NCBI RefSeq assembly: GCF_000210075.1
Contig: NC_021017.1
Location: 4,111,128 to 4,175,127, forward strand
Length of the DNA stretch: 64,000 nt
Reading direction: 5' to 3'
Source: Bacteroides xylanisolvens XB1A
GTDB taxonomy: Bacteria; Bacteroidota; Bacteroidia; Bacteroidales; Bacteroidaceae
This document shows, piece after piece, positions 55,108 through 63,786 of the stretch. Below the pieces are notes generated by a model. The model was not told where the DNA came from and ran no database searches. It worked only from the letters and a program-made list of their open reading frames with translations. The position numbers and the translations under genes are program-made. Position 1 is the stretch's first letter; every line of letters starts with the position of its first letter.

Positions 55108-56115
55108 ATGAAACTACGGATCTCTCTTCTTATTATTTTAATGAGTATGCTTTTCGCCTCCTGCGGGATAAGCACAGGAAAGGGTACGGAGCAGAAGGAA
55201 GAAGAGATTTCTGTTCTGAGATATGATAAGCTGTTGAGCGAATATGTTCGCTCCAACAGTTTTTCTGCTCTGCAGAAGTTGACGATGGACTACCGTATGC
55301 CGACGAAAATCCTGATTGAGGATGTATTGTCTATCGGTACAGTGAAAGATGATACCATCTCGCAACGTCTGCAAAAATTCTATTCGGATACGACTTTGGT
55401 TCGTTTGCTTAGCGATGTAGAAGCAAAATATCCTAATCTGGATGAAGTGGAAAAAGGACTTAGCAAAGGATTTCGGAAACTGAAAAAGGAAGTGCCTGAT
55501 ACGAAAGTGCCGTTTATCTATTCGCAAGTATCCGCTTTCAACGAATCTATTATTTTAGTGGATTCTTTATTGGGAATCAGTCTTGATAAATATATGGGGG
55601 AAGATTATCCTCTTTATAAGCGTTTCTATTACGATTATCAATGTCGCTCGATGCGTCCGGAACGGATTGTGCCGGATTGTTTTGCTTTTTATCTTTTGAG
55701 CCGTTACGGAATGAACTATCATGAGGGTACTTGTTTGATTGACTTGATGATGCACTCCGGAAAAATCAACTACGTCGTGCAGAACTTATTAGGATATAGT
55801 GATATCGGCGAAGCGATGGGATATTCCAAGGAGGAAAACGACTGGTGTAAGGAGAATGAAAAGGAGATATGGAATTATATCTGTACCAACGATCATCTGC
55901 ATGCACGAGACCCGATGGTGATCCGCTATTATATGAAGCCTGCTCCTGCTGTCGATATGTTGGGTGCTCAAGCTCCGGCATTGATCGGAACATGGATGGG
56001 TGCAAGAATCATCGCCTCTTATATGAAAAAGCATAAGGACATGAAACTGAAAGATCTCCTGGAATTTACTGATTATCATGTGATGTTAAGTGAATCCAAC
56101 TATCTGGCTTCCTAA
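55108..56115 (+). CDS. GldB-family lipoprotein
   Basis: 335-aa lipoprotein (lipobox LFASC) resembling GldB, first described in Bacteroidetes gliding motility but present in non-gliding Bacteroides too. Recognised from the order of RYDKLLSEYV, LKKEVPDTKVPFIYSQVSAF, LGISLDKYMGEDYPLYKRFY and LGAQAPALIGTWMGARIIAS. The family has a metallopeptidase-like fold without proven activity. It lies six bases after fabI in an apparently conserved core order. Role is likely in the cell envelope. Confidence 0.75.
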   Translation: MKLRISLLIILMSMLFASCGISTGKGTEQKEEEISVLRYDKLLSEYVRSNSFSALQKLTMDYRMPTKILIEDVLSIGTVKDDTISQRLQKFYSDTTLVRLLSDVEAKYPNLDEVEKGLSKGFRKLKKEVPDTKVPFIYSQVSAFNESIILVDSLLGISLDKYMGEDYPLYKRFYYDYQCRSMRPERIVPDCFAFYLLSRYGMNYHEGTCLIDLMMHSGKINYVVQNLLGYSDIGEAMGYSKEENDWCKENEKEIWNYICTNDHLHARDPMVIRYYMKPAPAVDMLGAQAPALIGTWMGARIIASYMKKHKDMKLKDLLEFTDYHVMLSESNYLAS

Positions 56116-56206
56116 ACTGTTGCATTTTTCAATTTTTAATTAGCTTCGCTCAAAACCTTATTTGATTTTTAATATTAAAGTATAGTCTTAATTCTCAATT
56201 TTAAAA

Positions 56207-56911
56207 GTGGAAACTGCCCTCTATTTGTTGCCTGTGACGTTAGGTGATACGTCTATTGAAAAGGTATTGCCTTCTTATAATAAGGAGATCATTTCTGGTA
56301 TCCGGTATTTTATAGTCGAAGATGTTCGTTCTGCCCGGCGTTTCCTGAAAAAGGTGGACCGGGAGATTGATATTGATGCATTGACATTTTACCCGTTGAA
56401 CAAGCATACTTCTCCTGATGATATTTCCGGTTATCTGCAACCTTTGGTGGGTGGAGCTTCAATGGGGGTTATCTCCGAAGCAGGTTGTCCGGCAGTAGCT
56501 GACCCGGGAGCGGATGTGGTTGCTATCGCACAACGTAAAAAGCTGAAAGTGGTTCCTTTGGTCGGACCTTCTTCCATTATCCTTTCCGTGATGGCTTCCG
56601 GCTTTAACGGGCAGAGTTTTGCGTTTCACGGTTATCTGCCGATTGAACCGGGAGAACGTGCCAAGAAACTAAAAGCACTGGAGCAGCGTGTGTATGCTGA
56701 AAATCAAACGCAACTTTTCATTGAGACGCCTTACCGAAATCATAAGATGGTAGAAGATATTTTGTTGAATTGCCGTCCTCAAACAAAGCTCTGTATCGCT
56801 GCCAATATTACTTGTGAAGGAGAATATATACAGACGCGTACAGTGAAGGACTGGAAAGGACACGTGCCCGATTTATCTAAGATTCCCTGTATTTTTCTCT
56901 TATATAAATAA
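56207..56911 (+). CDS. RsmI-family SAM-dependent methyltransferase
   Basis: 234 aa with a GTG start at 56207. The tetrapyrrole-methylase fold of RsmI, which 2'-O-methylates C1402 of 16S rRNA, is shown by LLPVTLGDTSIEKVLP, GVISEAGCPAVADPGADVV, VPLVGPSSIILSVMASGFNG and FIETPYRNHKM. Bacteroides often carry two such proteins; this one has divergent ends (the usual start is LYVVPTPIGNLGD), so it may be the second paralogue with another substrate. Its last 35 bases overlap the end of the convergent gene on the other strand. No promoter element was identified. Confidence 0.75.
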   Translation: METALYLLPVTLGDTSIEKVLPSYNKEIISGIRYFIVEDVRSARRFLKKVDREIDIDALTFYPLNKHTSPDDISGYLQPLVGGASMGVISEAGCPAVADPGADVVAIAQRKKLKVVPLVGPSSIILSVMASGFNGQSFAFHGYLPIEPGERAKKLKALEQRVYAENQTQLFIETPYRNHKMVEDILLNCRPQTKLCIAANITCEGEYIQTRTVKDWKGHVPDLSKIPCIFLLYK

Positions 56912-57995
56912 CGCCTTTCAGGTGTTCATATTCATCTTCGAAGCAACTGCTGAAGAAGCCTTTTCCTAAGTTCTCCTCTATCTGTTTGAAACTCCACAGC
57001 TTACTGTTTTTAAAGCGGGGAGTACAAAGGATGGAATCGTCTTTGATATCGACAATGAATAGATAGATAAGACGGTTGGTCACTTCATTCTCGAAGTGAT
57101 AAACGATATTGAATTCAGGTTTGATACCTTTTTCATGAGGAAAAGCATTGTTGATTAAGCGAGTGGCGCCTACTTCCAGAGATTCTCCGTAGCGAAGATA
57201 ACATTCCATGGGAATATCTACTTTCCCTCTATCCAGAATGGCTGTTGATGGCCTGTCGCAAAGGAATAACATTCCGTGAGTGGATATGGCAATTCTTATC
57301 ACCGGATTGATGTATGCATTTTTGTAATTAACAGCTTCTATTGCAGGTGTTTTCCCGATCACGTCTCCTTTGGTATTCACAATAGGAACATATTCCGTGT
57401 GTGACATTAAATGATTGAAGAAACGGATGGCGATCTGATTGAACAGGATACTCATCAGAAAGACAGTAGGAGGTAACACTTTATAGAGTACAAACAGACT
57501 TGTCTTACTTAGTGGGTTTTGGAAAATGACGGTGATGCTGATTATAATAAAATGCAGTATTCCGAAAATCAAGGCAATGCGGGCAGAGACAACGGCTGCC
57601 TCTGCTCCCTGCGCATATAAACGTTTGTTGCAAGAACCTATCTGTTTTAAGAAGTGGTTGATAAACCTTTTCTTATGCATATAAAGACTTAGCATCGGAA
57701 TGAGAATACTGACTTCCAGCGTAAGTGGAAGCGCACCGGGGGGAACATAATCACCAGGAATGAGAGCTGCTACGGATAATAGTGCTAACACTCCGGTCGC
57801 TATATAGAGGATAAAATTAGGAATTAACAATCCTTTACGTCGATAAGAAAGGTATATACCTATAATACCTATGCCTGTACCGATGTAAATAGCCGTGTCT
57901 TGCGTTATAAGTTCACACAATAAAATGGAAATAATAACGGGGATAAAACCCAGCGACATGTTAAATGCGGAAGAAAGTATTCCTTTATGAGCCAT
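56877..57995 (-). CDS. Membrane protein with degenerate C-terminal NUDIX-like domain
   Basis: 372 aa. Residues ~1-215 have seven or so membrane segments (MSLGFIPVIISILLCELIT; LLIPNFILYIATGVLALLSV; FLMSILFNQIAIRF). The soluble tail (YVPIVNTKGDVIGKTPAIEA; IRIAISTHGMLFLCDRP; ESLEVGATRLINNAFPHEKG) looks like the NUDIX hydrolase fold, but the catalytic box GX5EX7REUXEEXGU is not present, so it is probably a binding or regulatory domain. It is the third gene of the DPP-IV - lipA unit (63-base gap). Its end overlaps the RsmI-like gene by 35 bases. Function unknown. Confidence 0.6.
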   Translation of the reverse strand: MAHKGILSSAFNMSLGFIPVIISILLCELITQDTAIYIGTGIGIIGIYLSYRRKGLLIPNFILYIATGVLALLSVAALIPGDYVPPGALPLTLEVSILIPMLSLYMHKKRFINHFLKQIGSCNKRLYAQGAEAAVVSARIALIFGILHFIIISITVIFQNPLSKTSLFVLYKVLPPTVFLMSILFNQIAIRFFNHLMSHTEYVPIVNTKGDVIGKTPAIEAVNYKNAYINPVIRIAISTHGMLFLCDRPSTAILDRGKVDIPMECYLRYGESLEVGATRLINNAFPHEKGIKPEFNIVYHFENEVTNRLIYLFIVDIKDDSILCTPRFKNSKLWSFKQIEENLGKGFFSSCFEDEYEHLKGVIYIREKYRES

Positions 57996-58058
57996 CTCTA
58001 TATTTATGTTTATTTGTCGGTTCTATCTATAAAACAAATAGGGTATGTGTTTTGTTTA

Positions 58059-58907
58059 CTAACGAATATGTTTCTCTGCATGGTAGGAGGAACGAACAAG
58101 GGGAGCGCTTTCTACGATGTTGAATCCTTTCTCTAAACCTACAGTTTTATATTCTGCAAATTGCTGCGGAGTGATATATGCCGCAACGGGATAATGCCGG
58201 TGAGTCGGTTGAAGGTATTGGCCTATGGTAAGAATCTGGCAACCGGTTGCTAACAGATCATCCATCAATGTTTCAACTTCCTCCGGGGTCTCACCCAGTC
58301 CGACCATAATGCCGCTTTTAGATTTAACTCCCTTTCTGGAAATGTGTCTGATAACTTGCAAACTTGTATCATAATTTGCCGCGCTGCGCACTAGCGGACT
58401 AATGCGGCGTACGGTTTCCATATTGTGTGAAATAATGTCGGGGCGGGCTTCGATTACCAAATCTAACAACTCCATCCTGCCTTGAAAATCAGGGATGAGC
58501 ACTTCGATTGTTGTTTGTGGATTCAGCCGTTTTATTTCTTGAATGGTACGTGCCCAATGTGCTGCTCCCAAATCCGGCAGATCATCCCGGTCTACGGATG
58601 TGATGACAGCATGATCCAGTTTCATCAGTGCGATGGATTCTGCTACATGGGTAGGTTCGTTTATGTCTAGCGGGTGCGGGCGGCCGGTTTGTGTGTTGCA
58701 GAATTTGCAACTGCGCGTACAGATGTCACCACCGATCATAAAGGTGGCAGTTCCTTTTCCCCAGCATTCCCCCATATTAGGGCAACGCCCACTGCTGCAT
58801 ATAGTATGCAAGCAGTGGGAGTCGACAATCCGTTTGGTTTCGGTGTATCGTTCGTTGGCACCGATATTAATTTTCAGCCATTCGGGCTTACGTACTCTGT
58901 CCGTCAT
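58059..58907 (-). CDS. lipA: Lipoyl synthase LipA
   Basis: 282-aa radical-SAM enzyme that inserts two sulfurs into octanoyl-carrier domains to make lipoate for 2-oxoacid dehydrogenases and the glycine cleavage system. Auxiliary cluster cysteines are in CSSGRCPNMGEC, the radical-SAM triad in CTRSCKFC, and the C-terminal RSSYHAE serine motif is intact. Length is typical. The start overlaps the DPP-IV stop by one base, so the two are translationally linked. Confidence 0.96.
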   Translation of the reverse strand: MTDRVRKPEWLKINIGANERYTETKRIVDSHCLHTICSSGRCPNMGECWGKGTATFMIGGDICTRSCKFCNTQTGRPHPLDINEPTHVAESIALMKLDHAVITSVDRDDLPDLGAAHWARTIQEIKRLNPQTTIEVLIPDFQGRMELLDLVIEARPDIISHNMETVRRISPLVRSAANYDTSLQVIRHISRKGVKSKSGIMVGLGETPEEVETLMDDLLATGCQILTIGQYLQPTHRHYPVAAYITPQQFAEYKTVGLEKGFNIVESAPLVRSSYHAEKHIR

Positions 58908-61117
58908 TATAAGTTATTCAAGAAAAAGTTGGTCAACCGTGTGTATAGGTGTTGGCGGGTATTGCCACCGTATATTCCATGATTGCGGTTCGTGTACACT
59001 TGCATATCAAATTGTTTTCCAAGTTGAACCAATTGTTCGGCATATTCTGCACAGTTTTGGAAGTGCACATTGTCATCTGCCATGCCATGCACCAACAACA
59101 AGTTTCCATGCAGTTTGTCAGCACGGGTGAAGGCTGATGATTCCTTATATCCTTCCGCGTTCTCTTTCGGAGTACGCATGAAGCGTTCGGTGTAAATCGT
59201 ATCATAGAAACGCCAGTCGGTGGGTGCAGCTACTGCTACTCCTGCTTTGAATACGGGAGTTCCTTCGCTCATGCTCATAAGAGTCATGTATCCGCCGTAG
59301 CTCCAGCCCCAGATACCGATGCGATCTTTATCCACGTATGGCTGTTTGCCGAGATACAAGGCAGTCTCTACCTGATCTTTGGCTTCTTTGACTCCGATTT
59401 TCAGATAAGTGCATTTCTCGAAAGCTTCTCCACGACCTCCTGTGCCGCGACCGTCCACGCATACCACGATATAACCAAGGCTTGCCATGTATGTCTCCCA
59501 ACTGATTCCCCAGGTATCCAATACCTGTTGAGAGCCCGGACCGCTATATTGATACATCAGTACCGGATATTTTTTAGATGCGGAAAAATTAACCGGTTTC
59601 ATCATCCAGCCGTTCAACTTCACGCCATCTGTGGTTTGGAAAGTGAAGAATTCTTTTTGTGGCACAGCATATCCGGACAATGTTTGTTTCAAACCGTCAT
59701 TGGTAATAAGCGTTTTGAGTGTTTTGCCCGAATTATCATTCAGTGTAACCAGCATCGGAGTATTCAAGTTGGAGAACTTGTTCATGTAATACTTCATTGA
59801 TTTGCTGAAGAGCGGTGTATTGGTTCCTACCTGTTGGGATAGTTTGAGCTTCTTGCCTTTCTTGTCTATTTTATAGACAGCTTTGCGCAGAGGGCTTTCT
59901 TCATTGCTGGTGTAATAGAAAGAACCGTCTTCTTCATCATATCCCAGAAAATCTTTCACCTCAAACTTACCGTTAGTAACTTTTTTAATCAGATTACCTC
60001 CCATGCTATACCAATAGAGGTGACTGTAACCGTCACGTTCGCTAAGCAGGCTGAAATATTCCGGATAGAACTGGATATTATCGAAAATATTCTCCTTTAT
60101 GTAATAAGGAGACTCATCACGAAGTATAAGTTTGCAAAGTGTGGAACGAGGATCGGCAAAGTAAAGATCAAAACGGTCTTGATGGCGGTTCAATGTCATG
60201 ATAGCCAGTTTATTGGCATCCTTTGTGAAACGGATACGCGGAATGTATCCGTCTGCATCCAATGGGAGTTTCATTGTACGGGTGACATGTGATTTGATGT
60301 CATACGTGCGTACCTCTACTTTCGAATTCGGATATCCGGCTTTCGGATACTTGTATGTATATTCGCCCGGATAATCTTTTAAAGCATCAATGCGGGGTGC
60401 TTGTCCGGCAAATACCGGGAAAGAGTAGGAGGGAACTTCCGACTCGTCGAAACGGATAAAAGCAATCAGCGTATTGTCGGCGCTGAATTCCAAAGCACGG
60501 TCGAAGCCGAACTCTTCTTCATACACCCAGTCAGGAATACCGTTGATTACCGAATTCTGTTTGCCATCTTCTGTGACCTGGCTTTCGCTGTTGCCGTAAA
60601 GCAACTTAACAAGAAATATGTTATTGTTGCGTACAAATGCAATCATGGTACCGTCCGGAGAAAAGACGGGGACCTGTTGAGGTCCACCGTCAGACAGCCG
60701 TTCAATAATGTTGTTTGTCGTAACGCCCTTATCATTTCGTTTCAAAGGGTAAATGTAATGTACAGCTGTGTATGAATGCCTGTAAATAGGTGTTGTTTTA
60801 GTAGCAATCAGCAATTTCTGACCGTCGGGCGAGAATTGGTAACTGTCGAAGTTCTTGAAGTCACATTCGCGTGTGGTATTTACATCGAAAATCACTTCTA
60901 CTTTCTCGCCTGTCTTGAAAGAGTATTTAATGATTTGCGTGCCGTCAGCGTTCATCTGTGTGTAGTGTTCGCCATCAGGCATAGGGATTACTCCCTGAAT
61001 ATTTTCCGGGCGGAAACGTCCGGAGGTAATATCTTTTAAATCGAGTGCCTTTTGTCCTTGTGCCATTCCGGTCAGACAGAGAAGGCAGAGTAATAAAGTG
61101 ATGCTGATCTTTTTCAT
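58907..61117 (-). CDS. Dipeptidyl peptidase IV (S9 family)
   Basis: 736-aa periplasmic serine exopeptidase (signal peptide ending LTGMAQ) that cuts dipeptides after proline. An N-terminal beta-propeller (ITSGRFRPENIQGVIPMPDG onward; GIPDWVYEEEFGFD carries the double Glu that binds the substrate amino terminus) precedes the alpha/beta-hydrolase domain with the nucleophile in GWSYGG, Asp in MADDNVHF and His in NRNHGIYG. Promoter: 61156-61186. Gene order with lipA downstream agrees with my memory of the B. thetaiotaomicron core region. Confidence 0.93.
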   Translation of the reverse strand: MKKISITLLLCLLCLTGMAQGQKALDLKDITSGRFRPENIQGVIPMPDGEHYTQMNADGTQIIKYSFKTGEKVEVIFDVNTTRECDFKNFDSYQFSPDGQKLLIATKTTPIYRHSYTAVHYIYPLKRNDKGVTTNNIIERLSDGGPQQVPVFSPDGTMIAFVRNNNIFLVKLLYGNSESQVTEDGKQNSVINGIPDWVYEEEFGFDRALEFSADNTLIAFIRFDESEVPSYSFPVFAGQAPRIDALKDYPGEYTYKYPKAGYPNSKVEVRTYDIKSHVTRTMKLPLDADGYIPRIRFTKDANKLAIMTLNRHQDRFDLYFADPRSTLCKLILRDESPYYIKENIFDNIQFYPEYFSLLSERDGYSHLYWYSMGGNLIKKVTNGKFEVKDFLGYDEEDGSFYYTSNEESPLRKAVYKIDKKGKKLKLSQQVGTNTPLFSKSMKYYMNKFSNLNTPMLVTLNDNSGKTLKTLITNDGLKQTLSGYAVPQKEFFTFQTTDGVKLNGWMMKPVNFSASKKYPVLMYQYSGPGSQQVLDTWGISWETYMASLGYIVVCVDGRGTGGRGEAFEKCTYLKIGVKEAKDQVETALYLGKQPYVDKDRIGIWGWSYGGYMTLMSMSEGTPVFKAGVAVAAPTDWRFYDTIYTERFMRTPKENAEGYKESSAFTRADKLHGNLLLVHGMADDNVHFQNCAEYAEQLVQLGKQFDMQVYTNRNHGIYGGNTRQHLYTRLTNFFLNNL

Positions 61118-61155
61118 CTGCGTTTATAATCGGTTTTGGTTTTAATTCGTACTTG

Positions 61156-61186
61156 CAAAAGTAACAATAAACTTAGATTCAACAAA
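61156..61186 (-). promoter_or_regulatory. promoter of the DPP-IV - lipA operon
   Basis: On the minus strand, TTTG (61183-61186) and TACTTTTG (61156-61163) are 19 nt apart, a full consensus match, 38 nt before the start codon. Confidence 0.75.
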
Positions 61187-61237
61187 GCCTGACCGATTTT
61201 TATATAGATTTGATAAGGATTATTGGGTGAGATTCAA

Positions 61238-61245
61238 TATCTTTG
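61238..61245 (+). promoter_or_regulatory. -7 box of the small membrane protein gene
   Basis: TATCTTTG, 26 nt before ATG 61272. It argues against use of the in-frame GTG at 61227, which lies upstream of it. The nearest TTTG (61209-61212) is 25 nt away, longer than usual. Confidence 0.45.
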
Positions 61246-61271
61246 TGAAAAGGACTTTAAACATTACCACT

Positions 61272-61574
61272 ATGAATTCAAAAAGAAAAGACTTGCAATA
61301 TGCTTCTGTCTTCTTATTGGCCGTGGCATTGACGTTCCTGATGGGGAAGGGTGATAATCTGTGGTTGGTGTCATGGGGTGACTTGATACCGAGTTTGTTT
61401 GTACTATTCATAGCAGGTGATTGTTTACATAGTTCCCTGCTTCGTATCAAACGTGGCGAAGAGGAGGGAGGAGCCCGGTGGAGTACTTGTTTCACTTTTC
61501 TGGTATTTAGCATTATTTTTATGGGCGACTTATTCTTTATCGGCAACTTTATTGTCAATAAACTGTGGAGCTAA
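61272..61574 (+). CDS. Small membrane protein, unknown
   Basis: 100 aa from ATG 61272 (MNSKRKDLQ). Three membrane segments are visible: YASVFLLAVALTFLM, LIPSLFVLFIAGDCL and FTFLVFSIIFMGDLFFIG. No family recognised. It sits between the divergent DPP-IV operon and the BlaI-like regulator, 139 bases upstream of the latter. Function unknown. Confidence 0.55.
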   Translation: MNSKRKDLQYASVFLLAVALTFLMGKGDNLWLVSWGDLIPSLFVLFIAGDCLHSSLLRIKRGEEEGGARWSTCFTFLVFSIIFMGDLFFIGNFIVNKLWS

Positions 61575-61639
61575 AAGAGATGTAATAAATCTGTTTCACA
61601 GGTGTTTAATAGTAGATTCTTCGTCTTAACTATAGTTTT

Positions 61640-61677
61640 TAGTTTACTTTAACTAGATAAATTAGTTTATGAACTAA
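61640..61677 (+). promoter_or_regulatory. Two tandem dyads, candidate BlaI-type operators
   Basis: TAGTTTACTTTAACTA (61640-61655, arms TAGTT/AACTA) and TTAGTTTATGAACTAA (61662-61677, arms TTAGTT/AACTAA) are two inverted repeats 6 bases apart, just upstream of the BlaI-like gene. BlaI/MecI dimers bind such dyads at their own promoters, so autoregulation is likely. Confidence 0.6.
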
Positions 61678-61713
61678 AACTTTTCGTTATTTGCAGCAAA
61701 CAAAGTTGCAGAT

Positions 61714-62082
61714 ATGAAAGGATTAACAGCAAAAGAAGAAGAAATCATGGGCTTTTTCTGGGAAAAAGGTCCCTTGTTCGTGAAGGAAATGTTGGCTTTC
61801 TATGAAGATCCCAAGCCACATTTCAATACACTATCTACGATTGTGCGTGGGTTGGAAGAAAAAGGTTTTCTAGCTCATTATACTTTCGGAAATACCTATC
61901 AATATTATCCCGTAGTCAGTGAAGAAGATTTTCGTAAAGGAACGCTGCGGAATGTGATTAGTAAGTATTTTAATAATTCTTACCTGAATGCCGTTTCTTC
62001 TTTGGTTAAGGAGGAAGATATTTCCTTGGATGAATTGAAACAGCTCATCGAGGAAGTGGAACAGGCTGACAAAAAACACTAA
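61714..62082 (+). CDS. BlaI/MecI-family winged-helix repressor
   Basis: 122 aa. Winged-helix DNA-binding domain with MKGLTAKEEEIMGFFWEKGP, FNTLSTIVRGLEEKGFLAHY and YQYYPVVSEEDF, and a C-terminal dimerisation part with VSSLVKEEDISLDELKQLIE. In this family the repressor leaves the DNA when the partner metalloprotease cuts it. The BlaR1-like gene follows after 23 bases. In Bacteroides such pairs are abundant and usually lack a beta-lactamase, so the regulated process is unknown, probably envelope stress. Operator dyads are present upstream. Confidence 0.88.
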   Translation: MKGLTAKEEEIMGFFWEKGPLFVKEMLAFYEDPKPHFNTLSTIVRGLEEKGFLAHYTFGNTYQYYPVVSEEDFRKGTLRNVISKYFNNSYLNAVSSLVKEEDISLDELKQLIEEVEQADKKH

Positions 62083-62105
62083 TCTATTAAACGAAAATCT
62101 ATGCT

Positions 62106-63737
62106 ATGGGAGTTTTCTTCATTTATATATTAAAATCATCTGTTTGTCTTGTTCTGTTTTACCTGTTTTTCCGGTTATTACTTAGCAAGGAAACCTTTCA
62201 TCGTTTCAATCGTATGGCTTTATTGGGAGTGTTGTTCTTTTCATTACTCATTCCTTGTATCGAAGTAACTACCCGGCATCAGGTTGAAGTGCAGCAGGCT
62301 GTGCTTTCCATTGAACAATTGCTATTGATGGCAGAGTTGGAGGCTACTCCTGCCAATGTCGGTGCAGTGCAGGAGACGCCGGCCATATCTTGGGTACAGA
62401 TTGTTCTGTTGGTCTATCTGGCGGGTATTCTGTTTCTTGCCTGTCGCAATATCTATTCTTTGATTTGTCTCTTCCGGTTGATACATTCCGGCAAACATGA
62501 GAAGTTGGAGAAAGGAGTTACACTTGTGGTGCACAATCAGGAGATAGCTCCGTTCAGTTGGATGAAGTATATTGTCATCAGCCGGAAAGACCTGGAGGAA
62601 AACGGGAGGGAAATCCTTATTCATGAAATGGCTCATATCCACCATCGTCATTCAGTAGATTTATTGGTGGCGGATATTTGCATCTTTTTCCAATGGTTCA
62701 ATCCTGGTGCATGGTTGTTGAAACAGGAGTTGCAGAACGTTCACGAATATGAAGCGGACGAGACCGTCATTAATGAGGGTGTAAACGCGAAAGAATATCA
62801 ACTATTATTAATAAAAAAAGCCGTTGGCACAAGGCTCTACTCTATGGCCAACAGCTTTAATCACAGTAAACTTAAAAAACGTATCACTATGATGTTAAAA
62901 GAAAAATCGAATCCGTGGGCACGGTTGAAGTACCTGTATGTACTTCCGTTGGCAGCTATTGCAGTAACTGCTTTTGCCCGTCCTGAAATCTCTGAAAAAG
63001 TGGAAGAGATTTCTGCAGTCAAAGTTAATGATTTGGCGGAAATTGTGGAAAAAAAGAGTGAAGAAAATGTTGTTAAGGAGCCTATTGATACTACCAAGAA
63101 TAAGGTAGTAGTGGTAGGTTATCGTACAGAAAAAAAAGATTCTGTCTTAACATCCGGGAAAAAGAAGGTGGCTATTTCGGTACAAGGAATTTCCGGTGAA
63201 GGAAAACCTTTGGTTATTATTAATGGGAAAGAGTCTGAACGTGAAGTAGTAAATGCTTTGAATCCTGAACGTATTGAAAGTGTGTCTGTCATAGGTCCTG
63301 AAAAAGCTATTAAGATTTATGGAGAAAAGGCTAAGGATGGAGTGATGGATATAAAACTATATTCGGAAAAAAAGTTTGCGCCGAGAAAGATTGAAATCGA
63401 AGGCATTAATAAAACAAGGTTGGATGCATTAAATAGTGGGGCAAAGAGTTGGGGAGCTACGTTTCGTTCTGCTGATGGAGGTAAACCTTTGGTTATAATT
63501 GATGGCAAAGAGGCTACAGGTGATGATCCTTTAGCGAATATTTCTCCTGATCGTATTAGGAGTATATCTGTATTGAAAGATAAGACTGCATTGGCTGCTT
63601 ATGGTGATAAGGGAAAGAATGGAGTGATTGAAGTAAATCTATTAGTGAAAGAAGAATATCAAGCCCGTCAAATTTCTATTCGTGCTATTAATGATACAGT
63701 GACTTCAACAATAAAAGTAACTACATCTGAAGAATAG
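62106..63737 (+). CDS. BlaR1-like M56 metallopeptidase with two TonB-plug-like repeats
   Basis: 543 aa. Several membrane helices (YILKSSVCLVLFYLFFRLLL; WVQIVLLVYLAGILFLA) surround a cytoplasmic M56 peptidase with the zinc motif HEMAHIHHRH (H173, E174, H177) and the downstream EYEADE. After a helix at about 270-290 the outer part, instead of a penicillin-binding domain, carries two copies of a motif: KPLVIINGKESEREVVNALN to AKDGVMDIKL, and KPLVIIDGKEATGDDPLANI to GKNGVIEVNL. These resemble the plug segment of SusC proteins (PLIVVDGV ... ANGVLVIK). The pair may be a signal-binding module. The partner is the BlaI-like repressor. Confidence 0.82.
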   Translation: MGVFFIYILKSSVCLVLFYLFFRLLLSKETFHRFNRMALLGVLFFSLLIPCIEVTTRHQVEVQQAVLSIEQLLLMAELEATPANVGAVQETPAISWVQIVLLVYLAGILFLACRNIYSLICLFRLIHSGKHEKLEKGVTLVVHNQEIAPFSWMKYIVISRKDLEENGREILIHEMAHIHHRHSVDLLVADICIFFQWFNPGAWLLKQELQNVHEYEADETVINEGVNAKEYQLLLIKKAVGTRLYSMANSFNHSKLKKRITMMLKEKSNPWARLKYLYVLPLAAIAVTAFARPEISEKVEEISAVKVNDLAEIVEKKSEENVVKEPIDTTKNKVVVVGYRTEKKDSVLTSGKKKVAISVQGISGEGKPLVIINGKESEREVVNALNPERIESVSVIGPEKAIKIYGEKAKDGVMDIKLYSEKKFAPRKIEIEGINKTRLDALNSGAKSWGATFRSADGGKPLVIIDGKEATGDDPLANISPDRIRSISVLKDKTALAAYGDKGKNGVIEVNLLVKEEYQARQISIRAINDTVTSTIKVTTSEE

Positions 63738-63786
63738 CAGTAGATTTTAGATGTCTTCTGTTTCTAAATATTGTCAAAATATAATG

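Noticed and set aside
61220..61558. 112-codon frame on the - strand
   Set aside because: Shadow of the small membrane protein gene; basic Ser/Pro-rich composition without signal.
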